Positions 50,017-58,645 of a DNA stretch of 64,000 nucleotides are shown in pieces. Source of the stretch: UBA3792 sp045114775. GTDB lineage: Bacteria > Bacillota > Clostridia > Christensenellales > CAG-138. Each line of letters begins with the position of its first letter. Position 1 is the stretch's first letter. The notes below the pieces were generated by a model. That model made no database searches and was not told the DNA's origin. It worked only from the letters and a program-made list of their open reading frames with translations. The stretch lies in assembly GCA_045114775.1 (NCBI GenBank), contig JBGULC010000022.1, positions 15,993 to 79,992 of the forward strand, in the 5' to 3' direction. A program made the translations under genes and the position numbers.

Positions 50017-51294
50017 ATGTCGGAAGAGATTATGATCAAAATCGACCACATCTCCAAGGAGTATATGCTCGGACAGATCGGCGGAACGACGCTCCGGGAC
50101 GAGCTGCAGCGGTTCGGCGCGCGTATTCGCAGAAAAGAGGATCCGACGAAAAAGATCGGCGCGCGGGAATACAAAAACGGCGAGACTTTTCTCGCGCTGG
50201 ACGACGTGTCCTTCGATGTGGCGCCGGGCGAACGCATCGGCATTATCGGACGAAACGGCGCAGGCAAGTCCACGCTTCTGAAGCTGATCTCACGGGTCAC
50301 CGCGCCGACTGCCGGCATGATCGGTCTGAACGGACGCGTTGCTTCCATGCTTGAGGTCGGTACCGGTTTCCATGGAGAGCTGACGGGACGCGAGAATATT
50401 TATATGAACGGTGCGATCCTCGGCATGACCAAGCGCGAGATCGACGCCAAGATCGAGGACATCATCGATTTCTCCGAATGCCGTCAGTTTATCGACACGC
50501 CGGTCAAGCGGTACTCCAGCGGCATGTATGTGAAGCTCGCGTTTTCCGTAGCGGCGCATCTCGATTCGGAGATCATGATCATGGACGAGGTCCTGGCAGT
50601 CGGCGATATGGCGTTTCAGAAGAAATGCCTGGGAAAGATGAACGACGTTTCAAACGCGCAGGGACGCACGATCCTGTATGTCAGCCACAATATGAACACG
50701 ATCCGGCAGCTTTGCACCCGCTGTATTCTGCTCGATCGCGGCCACCTGCTTTTTGACGGCGAGGTGGAGGAGGCGATCGCGCGGTATATGGACGCGGGCG
50801 GGGTTTCCTTTGAAAAGGAGATCGATCTCCGGAATGTACCGAGACCCAGCTGGATCTCCAGAAAAGTCCTGTTTGAAAAGGCGGAGATCCAAAGAGAAAA
50901 CAACGTGTATTCTTCGGAAGAATCCCTGGATCTTATCTATACGCTGGACGCCGCCGATGATTGTGACGGCGTGCGGTTCATGATGGTCCTGTTTCATCAG
51001 GACAGCACGCGGATCGGCAAGACGGAGTCGGAGGGATTTGAAGTTCACCGCGGCAGAAACGAGATTGCGGTCTCCATTCCGCTTGAGGGGCTTGCCGACG
51101 GACAGTATTACTTTGAGATCACTGTGCTGCAGCGCAATCGCTCTTTTGCAAGGGAAAAATGCGACTGCATTCGGAACATGATCCCGATCACGATCTGCAA
51201 TACCGAGGTATTCGGGATCAAGGGCGAGCACTGGCGCAACGATTACTGGGGATACGTGATGCTGAAGCCGATCCGGGTCACGGATTACAGATAA
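50017..51294 (+). CDS. ABC-type polysaccharide exporter ATP-binding protein (Wzt/TagH type)
   Basis: A 425-residue protein. Residues 1-260 are the ATPase: Walker A GRNGAGKSTLLKLI, signature YSSGMYVKLAFSVA, Walker B IMIMDEVLAVGD and His in VSHNM. Residues about 280-425 are a beta-rich C-terminal domain, as in Wzt proteins that recognise the finished chain. AAGGAG is replaced by CGGAGG before the ATG. It is the last intact gene of the cluster. Confidence 0.94.
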   Translation: MSEEIMIKIDHISKEYMLGQIGGTTLRDELQRFGARIRRKEDPTKKIGAREYKNGETFLALDDVSFDVAPGERIGIIGRNGAGKSTLLKLISRVTAPTAGMIGLNGRVASMLEVGTGFHGELTGRENIYMNGAILGMTKREIDAKIEDIIDFSECRQFIDTPVKRYSSGMYVKLAFSVAAHLDSEIMIMDEVLAVGDMAFQKKCLGKMNDVSNAQGRTILYVSHNMNTIRQLCTRCILLDRGHLLFDGEVEEAIARYMDAGGVSFEKEIDLRNVPRPSWISRKVLFEKAEIQRENNVYSSEESLDLIYTLDAADDCDGVRFMMVLFHQDSTRIGKTESEGFEVHRGRNEIAVSIPLEGLADGQYYFEITVLQRNRSFAREKCDCIRNMIPITICNTEVFGIKGEHWRNDYWGYVMLKPIRVTDYR

Positions 51295-51691
51295 CGGGTT
51301 AATCTGTTTTGAATAACCATCCGGACAGCACTTCTTCCAAACAGGACAAACGATACTGTTCGTCTGTCATTGGAATCGATTCGATTTTGTTCCTCCGATC
51401 TGCATCCCTGATCCTCCGATATAAACGACGATTTGTATCATTGATTGTTATACAGATACCGCGAAAAACCATAGTCGGTTTGAAATCAAAAGAACAAAAA
51501 AACACGATCGGAAAAGACTCGCTCAGCGATATCACAAAACATGCTTGGGTGACGTCTCCGAACGGTGCGACAAGAAAACACGGCTATATCGAGCAATCAA
51601 GCCCGATACAGCCGCTTTTCTTTGATAAACTGTATGATTTATTACCGCACATTCAGGATGCGGCCAAGCTTTGCATAAATACGGTCCTTCT
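51295..51691. other. Low-GC remnant region at the end of the polysaccharide cluster
   Basis: No intact gene. A minus-strand frame (51299-51535) ends NKIESIPMTDEQYRLSCLEEVLSGWLFKTD-like text and continues upstream for about 15 codons until a stop. The plus-strand frame at 51309-51719 has no ribosome site. Composition is clearly lower in GC than both neighbours. It is best seen as decayed coding DNA. Confidence 0.55.
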
Positions 51692-52222
51692 TCAATCCTC
51701 GTGGATCGACGGTGTATAGACGATCTCGGCAACCTTGCCGTCGACGATCGTGACCGACAGCAGCGCCGTGCCGTCGGCAAGGTTCCAGTCCGCGTCCTTC
51801 AGCGCGGGGAACGCGTTTGCGGCGTCCTCCTCGCGCATGCCGATCTTCAGGCCCTGCGGCGTTTCGACCATGTCGGTGGTAAGCCGGATCGCCGTGATCC
51901 GGGCGACGCCGTCGATCTCGTTCGTCGTGATCTCAAACGACGGATAGAAGTGCGCCACGTCCGCGTGGTCGAACGCGCAGCTCTCGCTCGTGTGCTCGCC
52001 GACCTTGCCGGAAAGCGCGGAAAGGACCGGCTCCGCCTCGTCGTAGATGCCGAAACGCACGCCGTCGGCTTCGAAATACAGATCGCCGTACTCGCCGCCG
52101 CGCACCGCGTTCGGGTCGATGTAGACCGCGTTCGGGTCGGTCTCCGTCTTGGGTTCCGTGCTGCCGCAGCCGATCGCAAGCAGCATCAGAAGCGCCGTGA
52201 TCAAAAGAATCGTTCGTTTCAT
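51692..52222 (-). CDS. Small lipoprotein at the end of the Dlt-like operon
   Basis: A 176-residue predicted lipoprotein. The signal ends LLAIGC (Cys19). The mature part is beta-rich, with DADWNLADGTALLSVTIVDGK and IVYTPSI at the end. No family was recognised. It overlaps the SGNH-like gene by 4 bases (ATGA) and is preceded by CGGAGGAG, so it belongs to the operon. It may bind a cell-wall or acceptor molecule. Confidence 0.8.
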   Translation of the reverse strand: MKRTILLITALLMLLAIGCGSTEPKTETDPNAVYIDPNAVRGGEYGDLYFEADGVRFGIYDEAEPVLSALSGKVGEHTSESCAFDHADVAHFYPSFEITTNEIDGVARITAIRLTTDMVETPQGLKIGMREEDAANAFPALKDADWNLADGTALLSVTIVDGKVAEIVYTPSIHED

Positions 52223-53271
52223 TTTCCGTTCTCCTCCGAAATCTGTCTCTGTTTTTCCGCTTCATAGCGGGCGGTCAGCGCCGCGTAATCCGTATCGTAT
52301 TCCGCTTCGCCGCGGTGATCGGGAAGCGCATATTCCCGCTGCAGCAGTTCGCCGAGCCAGCGCGCCGCCTTTTCCGCGCCGAACACATTGAGATGCGCGC
52401 CTTCGTCGTAGGTGTCGGTCTGCATGTCGATCCCGATCGCATCGTTCCGTTCGATCATATCAGTATACAGCAATCCGTGCGATTTTGCAAACGCTTCGAC
52501 GTCCGCGCTCCATTCCGGGTACCAGTACGGGTCGATCGACGGGGACTTGATCAGCACGAGCGCGATCCCCCGCTCTTTGCAGAGCGCCGCCATCCGCCCA
52601 AGCCACTCCATGCTGCTTTCCGGCAGATGCTTTTCGCCGTCCTTCAGGATCGGCGGCGTCGGCAGGCCCCGATTCGGCTTCACGCCGGCATGCATCAGAT
52701 AGCCCTTGAACGAAACCGGCTCGCCTGCGGAGAACCAGTATCGGACGTCCTCCTTCGTGAGTCCGGTGATGCGGTCGTGATAGCGAAGGAGCGGAAAGAC
52801 GTAGCTCATGAGGTCCTCGCCCTCCGTCATGCTCGCTTTGATCGCGCCGAGCTTTGCGGCTCCCCAGCGCATACCGTCGAGGTTCAGGCGGTTATAGGCC
52901 TCGGACTGCGGCGTGCCGTATTTCAGCGCAAGCACGTTGAAGACGACGACCCTCGGCGTTTCGGTTTTGAGCGCGTCCTCCAGAAGATAATACGAATGCC
53001 AGACGAGCTGCTGCGCGCCGCCGCGGATGTACGAGGTGATCCCGTATTCGTTGTACAGCGTGACCGGCGAGAAGTTCTCGAACACCTCGCAGTCGCCGAC
53101 GAACAGCACGTCGTGATCCGTCTTTTCATCGTAATACTCGCCCGTCAGATGCCCTTCGACGAGATCGTCGTGGTATTTCGGCGCGACGAGGCGCGAAGCC
53201 GCAAACAGCGCTCCGAGAAAGACGATGCAGGCGAGCAGGATCCCGCCGATGATGAACAGCTTTCGTTTCAT
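52219..53271 (-). CDS. SGNH-hydrolase-like membrane-anchored protein with Cys at the nucleophile position
   Basis: A 350-residue protein with an N-terminal membrane segment (residues 5-28). The block VLFVGDCEVFENFSP places Cys61 where related proteins have the catalytic Ser of the GSSH/GDS motif. The C-terminal block DEGAHLNVFGAEK supplies Asp289/Glu290 and His293. The fold resembles DltD, AlgJ/AlgX and similar partners of MBOAT acyltransferases. In Dlt pathways the DltD protein acts on the outer face in the final acyl transfer. Either a Cys nucleophile or loss of activity is possible. One base separates it from the MBOAT gene. Confidence 0.75.
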   Translation of the reverse strand: MKRKLFIIGGILLACIVFLGALFAASRLVAPKYHDDLVEGHLTGEYYDEKTDHDVLFVGDCEVFENFSPVTLYNEYGITSYIRGGAQQLVWHSYYLLEDALKTETPRVVVFNVLALKYGTPQSEAYNRLNLDGMRWGAAKLGAIKASMTEGEDLMSYVFPLLRYHDRITGLTKEDVRYWFSAGEPVSFKGYLMHAGVKPNRGLPTPPILKDGEKHLPESSMEWLGRMAALCKERGIALVLIKSPSIDPYWYPEWSADVEAFAKSHGLLYTDMIERNDAIGIDMQTDTYDEGAHLNVFGAEKAARWLGELLQREYALPDHRGEAEYDTDYAALTARYEAEKQRQISEENGK

Positions 53272-53272
53272 A

Positions 53273-54850
53273 TCAGAACCGGTTGTAGATGAACTGCGAA
53301 GCGTCGAAGCCGAAGCCGTAACGCCCGAAGAGCAGGATCGTGCCGATCAGCACGAGCAGCACGCAGACCGACAGGACCGGTCCGCGCTTTAAGAGGCGCT
53401 TTCGGATCGGCGCTTTGCGCTGCGCCATGGAAAGCGCGAACATCGCGAGCACGCCCAGAAACGCGATCGCGTAGTCGACATAGGAAAGCCCGAGCGATTG
53501 AACGCCGCCGCGGAAGACCGCGCCCCAGTTCCACGTCGTGAACATGGAGAAGAACGACGAGAACGCGTCCTTGACCGTTCCGTAGCAGTCGAGGATGCGC
53601 AGCGACGACAGCAGCAGCACCGTGCGGATCACGGTGAACCCGCGGTAGAACGCGCTCTCCGTAAGCCTCGGGAACTTTGCGTGAAACCGCGCGTAAAGCG
53701 GCTTCAGCTCCTCGGACAGCAGGATCACGACGCCGTTCAGGAGGCCCCAGACGAGGAACGTCAGGTTGCTGCCGTGCCATGCGCCGGTCAGCGCCCACAC
53801 GAGCAGCGTGGCAAGGTATACCGGCACGCGCCGCGAAACGCCCGCGCCGAGCCTGCGCGTATTCTTGGACAGCGCGCGCATCGGTTTAGAGACCGACAGC
53901 GGATAATAGACATAACGCTTGAACCACTCGCCGAGCGTGATGTGCCAGCGCCGCCAGTATTCCGAAATGCTCTTTGAGAAATACGGACGCCGGAAGTTCT
54001 CCTCGATGCGAACGCCGAGCATCTCGCCGACGCCGATCGTGATGTCGATGCCGCCGGTGAAGTCCGCGTAGAGGCAGGCGGCGTACAGGAGCATTTCAAC
54101 GAAAATGAAGTCCCCGCGGTATATGTCCGGCCTTGCGCAGAGCGCTTTGACCGCAACGAGCAGGCGATCGGCGACGATCAGCTTTTTCCAGTAGCCCCAC
54201 GCAATGCGAAGGGCGGCGGACAGGAAGCGTTCCCCGTCGAAGGAATGCGGCTCCGTGAGCGCACGCCCGACCGTCTCCCACCGTGTGATCGGGCCCTGCA
54301 CCAGAAGCGGGAAGAACGAGGTGAACAGCGCGAGCCTAAAGGGGTTCTTCTCCGCCGGGATCTCCTCGCGGTAGACGTCGAAGAGGTAGCCTACCGTCGA
54401 AAACGTATAGAACGAGATACCCATCGTGAGCGCAAGGTCCTGCCCGAACGGCTTTGTGCCGAAGACGCCGGCAGACAGTCTTCCGAGCATCGCGCCGTAC
54501 TTCAGCGCGAACAAGATCCCGACGTTGACAACAAGACACGCGATCAGCACGAGGCGGCGCTTCCGTTCAAACCGCAGACGCGCGGCTTTGCGCTCCTCCT
54601 TCGTGTGCGTCGCCTTCATCGCGGCAAGCGTTTCCTTCTGCTTTCTGAACAGCGCGTCGATCCCGCGCGCGGCACAGTACACCGTGACGATCGTGACGGC
54701 CATAAAGACCGCGCCCAAAAGACCCGCAAAACAGACGAAAACTGCGTTTGCGAGCAGCAGCACGATCCATTGGATCCGTTTCGGCACGAGGAAGTACACG
54801 GGCACGAGTACCGCCAGAAACAGAAGAAACGCCCACGACGGAAACAGCAT
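53273..54850 (-). CDS. MBOAT-family O-acyltransferase (DltB/AlgI-like)
   Basis: A 525-residue membrane protein with about ten hydrophobic segments. The MBOAT core SKSISEYWRRWHITLGEWFKRYVYYPL and the catalytic His359 in LTGAWHGSNLTF are present. It should pass an acyl or aminoacyl group from the carrier protein across the membrane. It overlaps the carrier gene by one base (TGATG). Length is nearer to AlgI (about 500) than to DltB (about 400). Confidence 0.92.
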   Translation of the reverse strand: MLFPSWAFLLFLAVLVPVYFLVPKRIQWIVLLLANAVFVCFAGLLGAVFMAVTIVTVYCAARGIDALFRKQKETLAAMKATHTKEERKAARLRFERKRRLVLIACLVVNVGILFALKYGAMLGRLSAGVFGTKPFGQDLALTMGISFYTFSTVGYLFDVYREEIPAEKNPFRLALFTSFFPLLVQGPITRWETVGRALTEPHSFDGERFLSAALRIAWGYWKKLIVADRLLVAVKALCARPDIYRGDFIFVEMLLYAACLYADFTGGIDITIGVGEMLGVRIEENFRRPYFSKSISEYWRRWHITLGEWFKRYVYYPLSVSKPMRALSKNTRRLGAGVSRRVPVYLATLLVWALTGAWHGSNLTFLVWGLLNGVVILLSEELKPLYARFHAKFPRLTESAFYRGFTVIRTVLLLSSLRILDCYGTVKDAFSSFFSMFTTWNWGAVFRGGVQSLGLSYVDYAIAFLGVLAMFALSMAQRKAPIRKRLLKRGPVLSVCVLLVLIGTILLFGRYGFGFDASQFIYNRF

Positions 54851-55083
54851 CAGTCGTCCTGTCCGGCGATCTGTTCGATCAGCGCGTAAATGGCCTTCGC
54901 GGAATTGAAGTTTTTCGGCACGATGTCCTTTGCCGGGATCACGACGTCGAATTCCTCCTCGATCCGCGTGATCAGCATGACGACGTCGAACGAGGCGAGG
55001 ATCCCGCCGTCGACGAGCCGCGTTTCGGTCTCAAAATCCGTTTCCGGATGCAGCTCGGAAAGAATCTCCAGAAGCTTTTCCAT
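54850..55083 (-). CDS. DltC-like acyl carrier protein
   Basis: A 77-residue carrier protein. The phosphopantetheine Ser is Ser31 in GGILASFDVVML; the usual preceding Asp (DSF) is Ala here. The C-terminus has IPAKDIVPKNFNSAKAIYALI. The position between ligase and MBOAT genes, and the length, fit DltC. AAGGAGG precedes the ATG. Confidence 0.9.
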   Translation of the reverse strand: MEKLLEILSELHPETDFETETRLVDGGILASFDVVMLITRIEEEFDVVIPAKDIVPKNFNSAKAIYALIEQIAGQDD

Positions 55084-55092
55084 GGTTCCTCC

Positions 55093-56586
55093 TTATTGAT
55101 ACAGCATGCGGCAGGCCGCCTTCCGGTCGGTCTTGCCGTTCTCCGTCAGCGGCAGCGCATCGACGCGCGCCGTGCGCTTCGGAAGCAGATATTCCGGAAG
55201 CTTGCTCTTCAGCGCCGCCAGAAGCGCCGCCCTTTCGATCGCGCCGGTATAGACGAGGCCCAGCACGCTGCGATCGCGATCGAACACCGCGCAGGCGGAA
55301 TCGACGCCGTCGACCGTCCTTGCCGCGGCCTCCAGTTCGCCGAGCTCAATGCGATGCCCCATGTGCTTGATCTGATCGTCCCTGCGGCCCAAAAACTCGA
55401 GCTCGCCGCGCGCGTTGAACCGTCCGAGATCGCCGGTGCGGTAGACCGTTTCGGGATAATCCGGGTTCAGCGGATTCTGCACGAACGCGTTTTTCGTGCG
55501 TTCCGGGTCGCGGTAATAGCCGTGGCATACCGCCGTGCCGCGAATATAGATCTCGCCCTCAGCAGCGCGCGCGCCGGTTTCGTCGACGAGAAAGATCTCG
55601 GTGTTGTCAAACGCGCGACCGATCGGGATGCGCTCGCCGTCCGCAAAGTCGCGGTCGACCTCGTAAAAGCACGACATGCCCGTGCATTCGGTCGGGCCGT
55701 ACAGGTTCAGATACCGCGCGGGAACGTGCGTTCTCCAGGTCCTGAGCTGCTTCGGCGGCATGACCTCGCTGCCGAACGCAACGGTCCTCAGATACTGCGG
55801 AACGACCGCGTCAAAGGTATGCAATGCGGAGATCAGCGTCAGCGCGGGCACGACCCAGCAGAGCGCCGTGACACGGTGCGCGTTCAGAAACTCCACGAGC
55901 GGGACCGGCGTCATAAAGAGCCGTTTCGGGACGAGAACGACCGATGAGCCGCACTTTAAGGCGGAAAGGATCTCCTTCATGCACGCGTCCACATAGAGCG
56001 GCGCCTGCATGCCGAACACGTCGGTCTCGTCGGAGCGCAGCGTTTTCGTGATCTGCGCCGCATAGTCGAGCAGCGCGCGGTGCACGCCGACGACTCCCTT
56101 CGGCGCGCCGGTGCTGCCGCTGGTGAACACGAGATACGCGGGATCGGAATCGAGCGTCCGGCCTGCCGCGCGTTCGAGCGCTGCCCGGTCGACCGGCGTT
56201 TTCGGGATCGCTTCCGCGTCAAGCGCTTCGCCCGCAAAGCCGCAGCGTGCAAGCATCTCCCCTGCGGAATCGTCGCAGACCGCGAACCGCGGTCCGACGC
56301 GTTCGAGGATCGAGCGGATGCGGCTCTCGCCCATTTCCGCGTCGACCGGAACATAGAAGCAGCCCGCGCGCCACACGCCGAAAAACGCCGCGATCATCGC
56401 GCCGCCGCGCCGCATGAACACGAGCACCGGCTCGCGATCCGCCCCTTTGGCAAGCAGCGCCGCGCCGATCCGATCTGCGCGTTCGGCGACGTCCGAAAAT
56501 GTCAGCGTCTCCCGCTCGTCCGTGAACATCGGGCGATCGGGACGCTCCTTTTTCTGCCGATCCAGATACTCCAGGACCGTTTTCAT
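55093..56586 (-). CDS. DltA-like amino-acid adenylating ligase
   Basis: A 497-residue AMP-forming ligase, close to the normal DltA length. The core motifs are FTSGSTGAPKGV (A3), NLYGPTECTGM (A5), YRTGDLGRF (A7) and the end LPLTENGKTDRKA with the catalytic Lys (A10). It activates an amino acid and loads it onto the carrier; D-alanine is likely because a D-amino-acid transaminase gene is in the same operon. The ATG at 56586 follows GGGAGGAAACTGAG. The specificity cannot be read with certainty. Confidence 0.88.
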   Translation of the reverse strand: MKTVLEYLDRQKKERPDRPMFTDERETLTFSDVAERADRIGAALLAKGADREPVLVFMRRGGAMIAAFFGVWRAGCFYVPVDAEMGESRIRSILERVGPRFAVCDDSAGEMLARCGFAGEALDAEAIPKTPVDRAALERAAGRTLDSDPAYLVFTSGSTGAPKGVVGVHRALLDYAAQITKTLRSDETDVFGMQAPLYVDACMKEILSALKCGSSVVLVPKRLFMTPVPLVEFLNAHRVTALCWVVPALTLISALHTFDAVVPQYLRTVAFGSEVMPPKQLRTWRTHVPARYLNLYGPTECTGMSCFYEVDRDFADGERIPIGRAFDNTEIFLVDETGARAAEGEIYIRGTAVCHGYYRDPERTKNAFVQNPLNPDYPETVYRTGDLGRFNARGELEFLGRRDDQIKHMGHRIELGELEAAARTVDGVDSACAVFDRDRSVLGLVYTGAIERAALLAALKSKLPEYLLPKRTARVDALPLTENGKTDRKAACRMLYQ

Positions 56587-56587
56587 C

Positions 56588-58645
56588 TCAGTTTCCTCCC
56601 TTGTAGGGTTCGGTCGCCACCGGCGGATACAGCGATTTGTCGTAGCGCCAGTACGTTTTGCTGTGTCGACGCGTCTGCTCGTCCGTCCACATGAAGCAGC
56701 GATATTTGCCCGTCCACGCACGGCAGGCATCGTAATGGTACCAGCCGGTGCCGATGTTGACGAGCATCCAGTAATGATGCGAATTCGTGCTCTTGCGCGT
56801 CACGCTGACGATCTGCGCGTCCGTGCGTTCCAGAAGCAGCCGCGCCGCCGCATACGAGGTAAAGCAATCGCCGCGGCCGGTCGTCAGTCCGCGCACCGCC
56901 TCGCTGCGCCAATCCATCTTATTGGAGCGCGACGAATAGCGCATATGTGTAAAAACGTAGTCGTAGATCGCTTCGATCTGCTCGGCGAGCGTCATATCGT
57001 CCGTCAGGATCTTTGCGATATACTCGTCCGCGACCTCCTGCGCACGCTCGTCGGTGACCTTTGCGGAAACGAACCGAAACAGGATCGTCGCCGTCGCCGT
57101 GTTGCCGGCGCGGTCCGTCGCGGAATAGGTCACCGGATAGCTGCCGGTCGTTCCGTTTACGACCGCCGACGCATCGACCGTGACCGCGACCTCGCCGTCG
57201 CAGTCATCGACCGCGAAGACCTCGTCGAGATAGGAAACCGGTTCGTCCGCATAGCTGTAACGGTCGTGCATGCCGTAGAATACCGGCGGCGTGACGTCCG
57301 GCACGAGCGTCAACGTGATCGTTCTTTCGCTGCGATTGCCGCAGCCGTCCGTCGCGACGGCCGTGACCTCCTGCGAGTCCTTCGTCCAATCCGGTTCGGT
57401 CTTGTACGCGAGCGCGGCGCCGGTCACATCCTCCGCCGAGAAAAACGTTTCGACGGGCTTGGGGCTGTTCAGAAACCACTGTTCACGCAGCACAGAGATC
57501 TCCGGCGGCGTCGTATCCTTCACGTCGATCAGCGCGTAGTTCTCGCGCCCGTCGATCAGCACGGTGATCACATGCAGTCCCGGCTCATCCGGCGCGAACG
57601 GCCAGCTCTTCTCCGCCTCGGAAAAGCCCTCCGGAAGCTGCAGCTCGGAAATCTTCAACTGCGCTTTGTGCGCTTCGATCTCGACCGGCTTGACGCCCGT
57701 GATCAAAAGCGTCGAATACACCTTCGTTTCGTTGCCGCCGCGATCCTTCAGGATCACCGCAAGCGTCTGCGGCGTAAGGCAATCGTAATCCGGCTCCGTT
57801 TCAAACGTCACTTCCACTGCGGTCTCGTCCGATAGCTCCGCAACAAATTCGCCCGGCCGGACCCTTTCGCCCGGCGCGGCGATTCTCGTAATGCCCTTCC
57901 CCGCAGGCGGGACCGTATCCAGAACGATCAACCTGCTTTCGGCCTCGGCGCCGTCCGCTGTGAAGTGAATCGCGTACTCGCCCGGTTCGTGCATCATCTC
58001 CGCAGTAATCGTCGTCATTTCGACCGTTTCGTACCGGTCGATCAGAAAATCTTCGGCCCGCGGCGCGGGATCGCCCGCCTCCGCCGTGATCGCGTCGACC
58101 GTCGCGCGGACGTGTACCGTCACCGGAACGCGCGTCCGGTTGCCGCTCCTGTCCTCCAAAAGCACGACCGCGTTATGATCGCCGACCCTGCCGTACTCCG
58201 GCGCAGTCTCGAACGTGATCTTTACGACGCTTTCGTCGCGCAGGTTTCGGATCAGCTTATCCGGCGTCGGGGATTCCTTGGTCGAGATCGTCGTCTCCGT
58301 TCCCGTCGCCGTCGGCGCGACCGTATCACGTACGCGCAATGTGACCGGCACGGACAGAACGCCGGTCCTGATCCGGAGCCGATAGTCGCCCTCAGCCTTA
58401 TAATGCTCCTCGGGAGGCGTTTCGTACGCGACGTCGAAGCGGTCGCTTCTTGCAAAGACGCTCGCCGCCGGCGTTTCCTCGCCGAGCTCGATCGTCGTCT
58501 CCGGCCGGATCCTGCCGTACGCAGCGCAAAGCAAAACGATCGCTGCCGAAAGCATCAGCGCGATAAGCGGGAGCGTCGCCGTCAGGATCCAATACCAAAG
58601 CGCGCGCTCGTTTTTTTGCCGTTCCCCCTCCATCCTCTTCTTCAT
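56588..58645 (-). CDS. Membrane-anchored Ig-like repeat protein with transglutaminase-like domain
   Basis: A 685-residue protein. One membrane segment (residues 19-45) leaves the rest outside. Residues about 75-510 hold four to five Ig-like DUF5011-type units, each with DTVAPTATG, DTTPPEIS or DVTPPVFYG starts and GNR or GNT ends. Residues 545-685 are transglutaminase-like, with the triad in GRGDCFTSYAA (Cys near 593), NSHHYWMLV (His) and WYHYDACRAW (Asp). It may crosslink or cut cell-wall peptides or link proteins to the wall. It overlaps the transaminase stop (TAATG) and lies within the Dlt-like operon. Confidence 0.88.
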   Translation of the reverse strand: MKKRMEGERQKNERALWYWILTATLPLIALMLSAAIVLLCAAYGRIRPETTIELGEETPAASVFARSDRFDVAYETPPEEHYKAEGDYRLRIRTGVLSVPVTLRVRDTVAPTATGTETTISTKESPTPDKLIRNLRDESVVKITFETAPEYGRVGDHNAVVLLEDRSGNRTRVPVTVHVRATVDAITAEAGDPAPRAEDFLIDRYETVEMTTITAEMMHEPGEYAIHFTADGAEAESRLIVLDTVPPAGKGITRIAAPGERVRPGEFVAELSDETAVEVTFETEPDYDCLTPQTLAVILKDRGGNETKVYSTLLITGVKPVEIEAHKAQLKISELQLPEGFSEAEKSWPFAPDEPGLHVITVLIDGRENYALIDVKDTTPPEISVLREQWFLNSPKPVETFFSAEDVTGAALAYKTEPDWTKDSQEVTAVATDGCGNRSERTITLTLVPDVTPPVFYGMHDRYSYADEPVSYLDEVFAVDDCDGEVAVTVDASAVVNGTTGSYPVTYSATDRAGNTATATILFRFVSAKVTDERAQEVADEYIAKILTDDMTLAEQIEAIYDYVFTHMRYSSRSNKMDWRSEAVRGLTTGRGDCFTSYAAARLLLERTDAQIVSVTRKSTNSHHYWMLVNIGTGWYHYDACRAWTGKYRCFMWTDEQTRRHSKTYWRYDKSLYPPVATEPYKGGN

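Noticed and set aside
51309..51719. A 136-codon plus-strand gene after the Wzt gene
   Set aside because: No ribosome site, it overlaps the end of the convergent lipoprotein gene, and the product has no sensible fold pattern.
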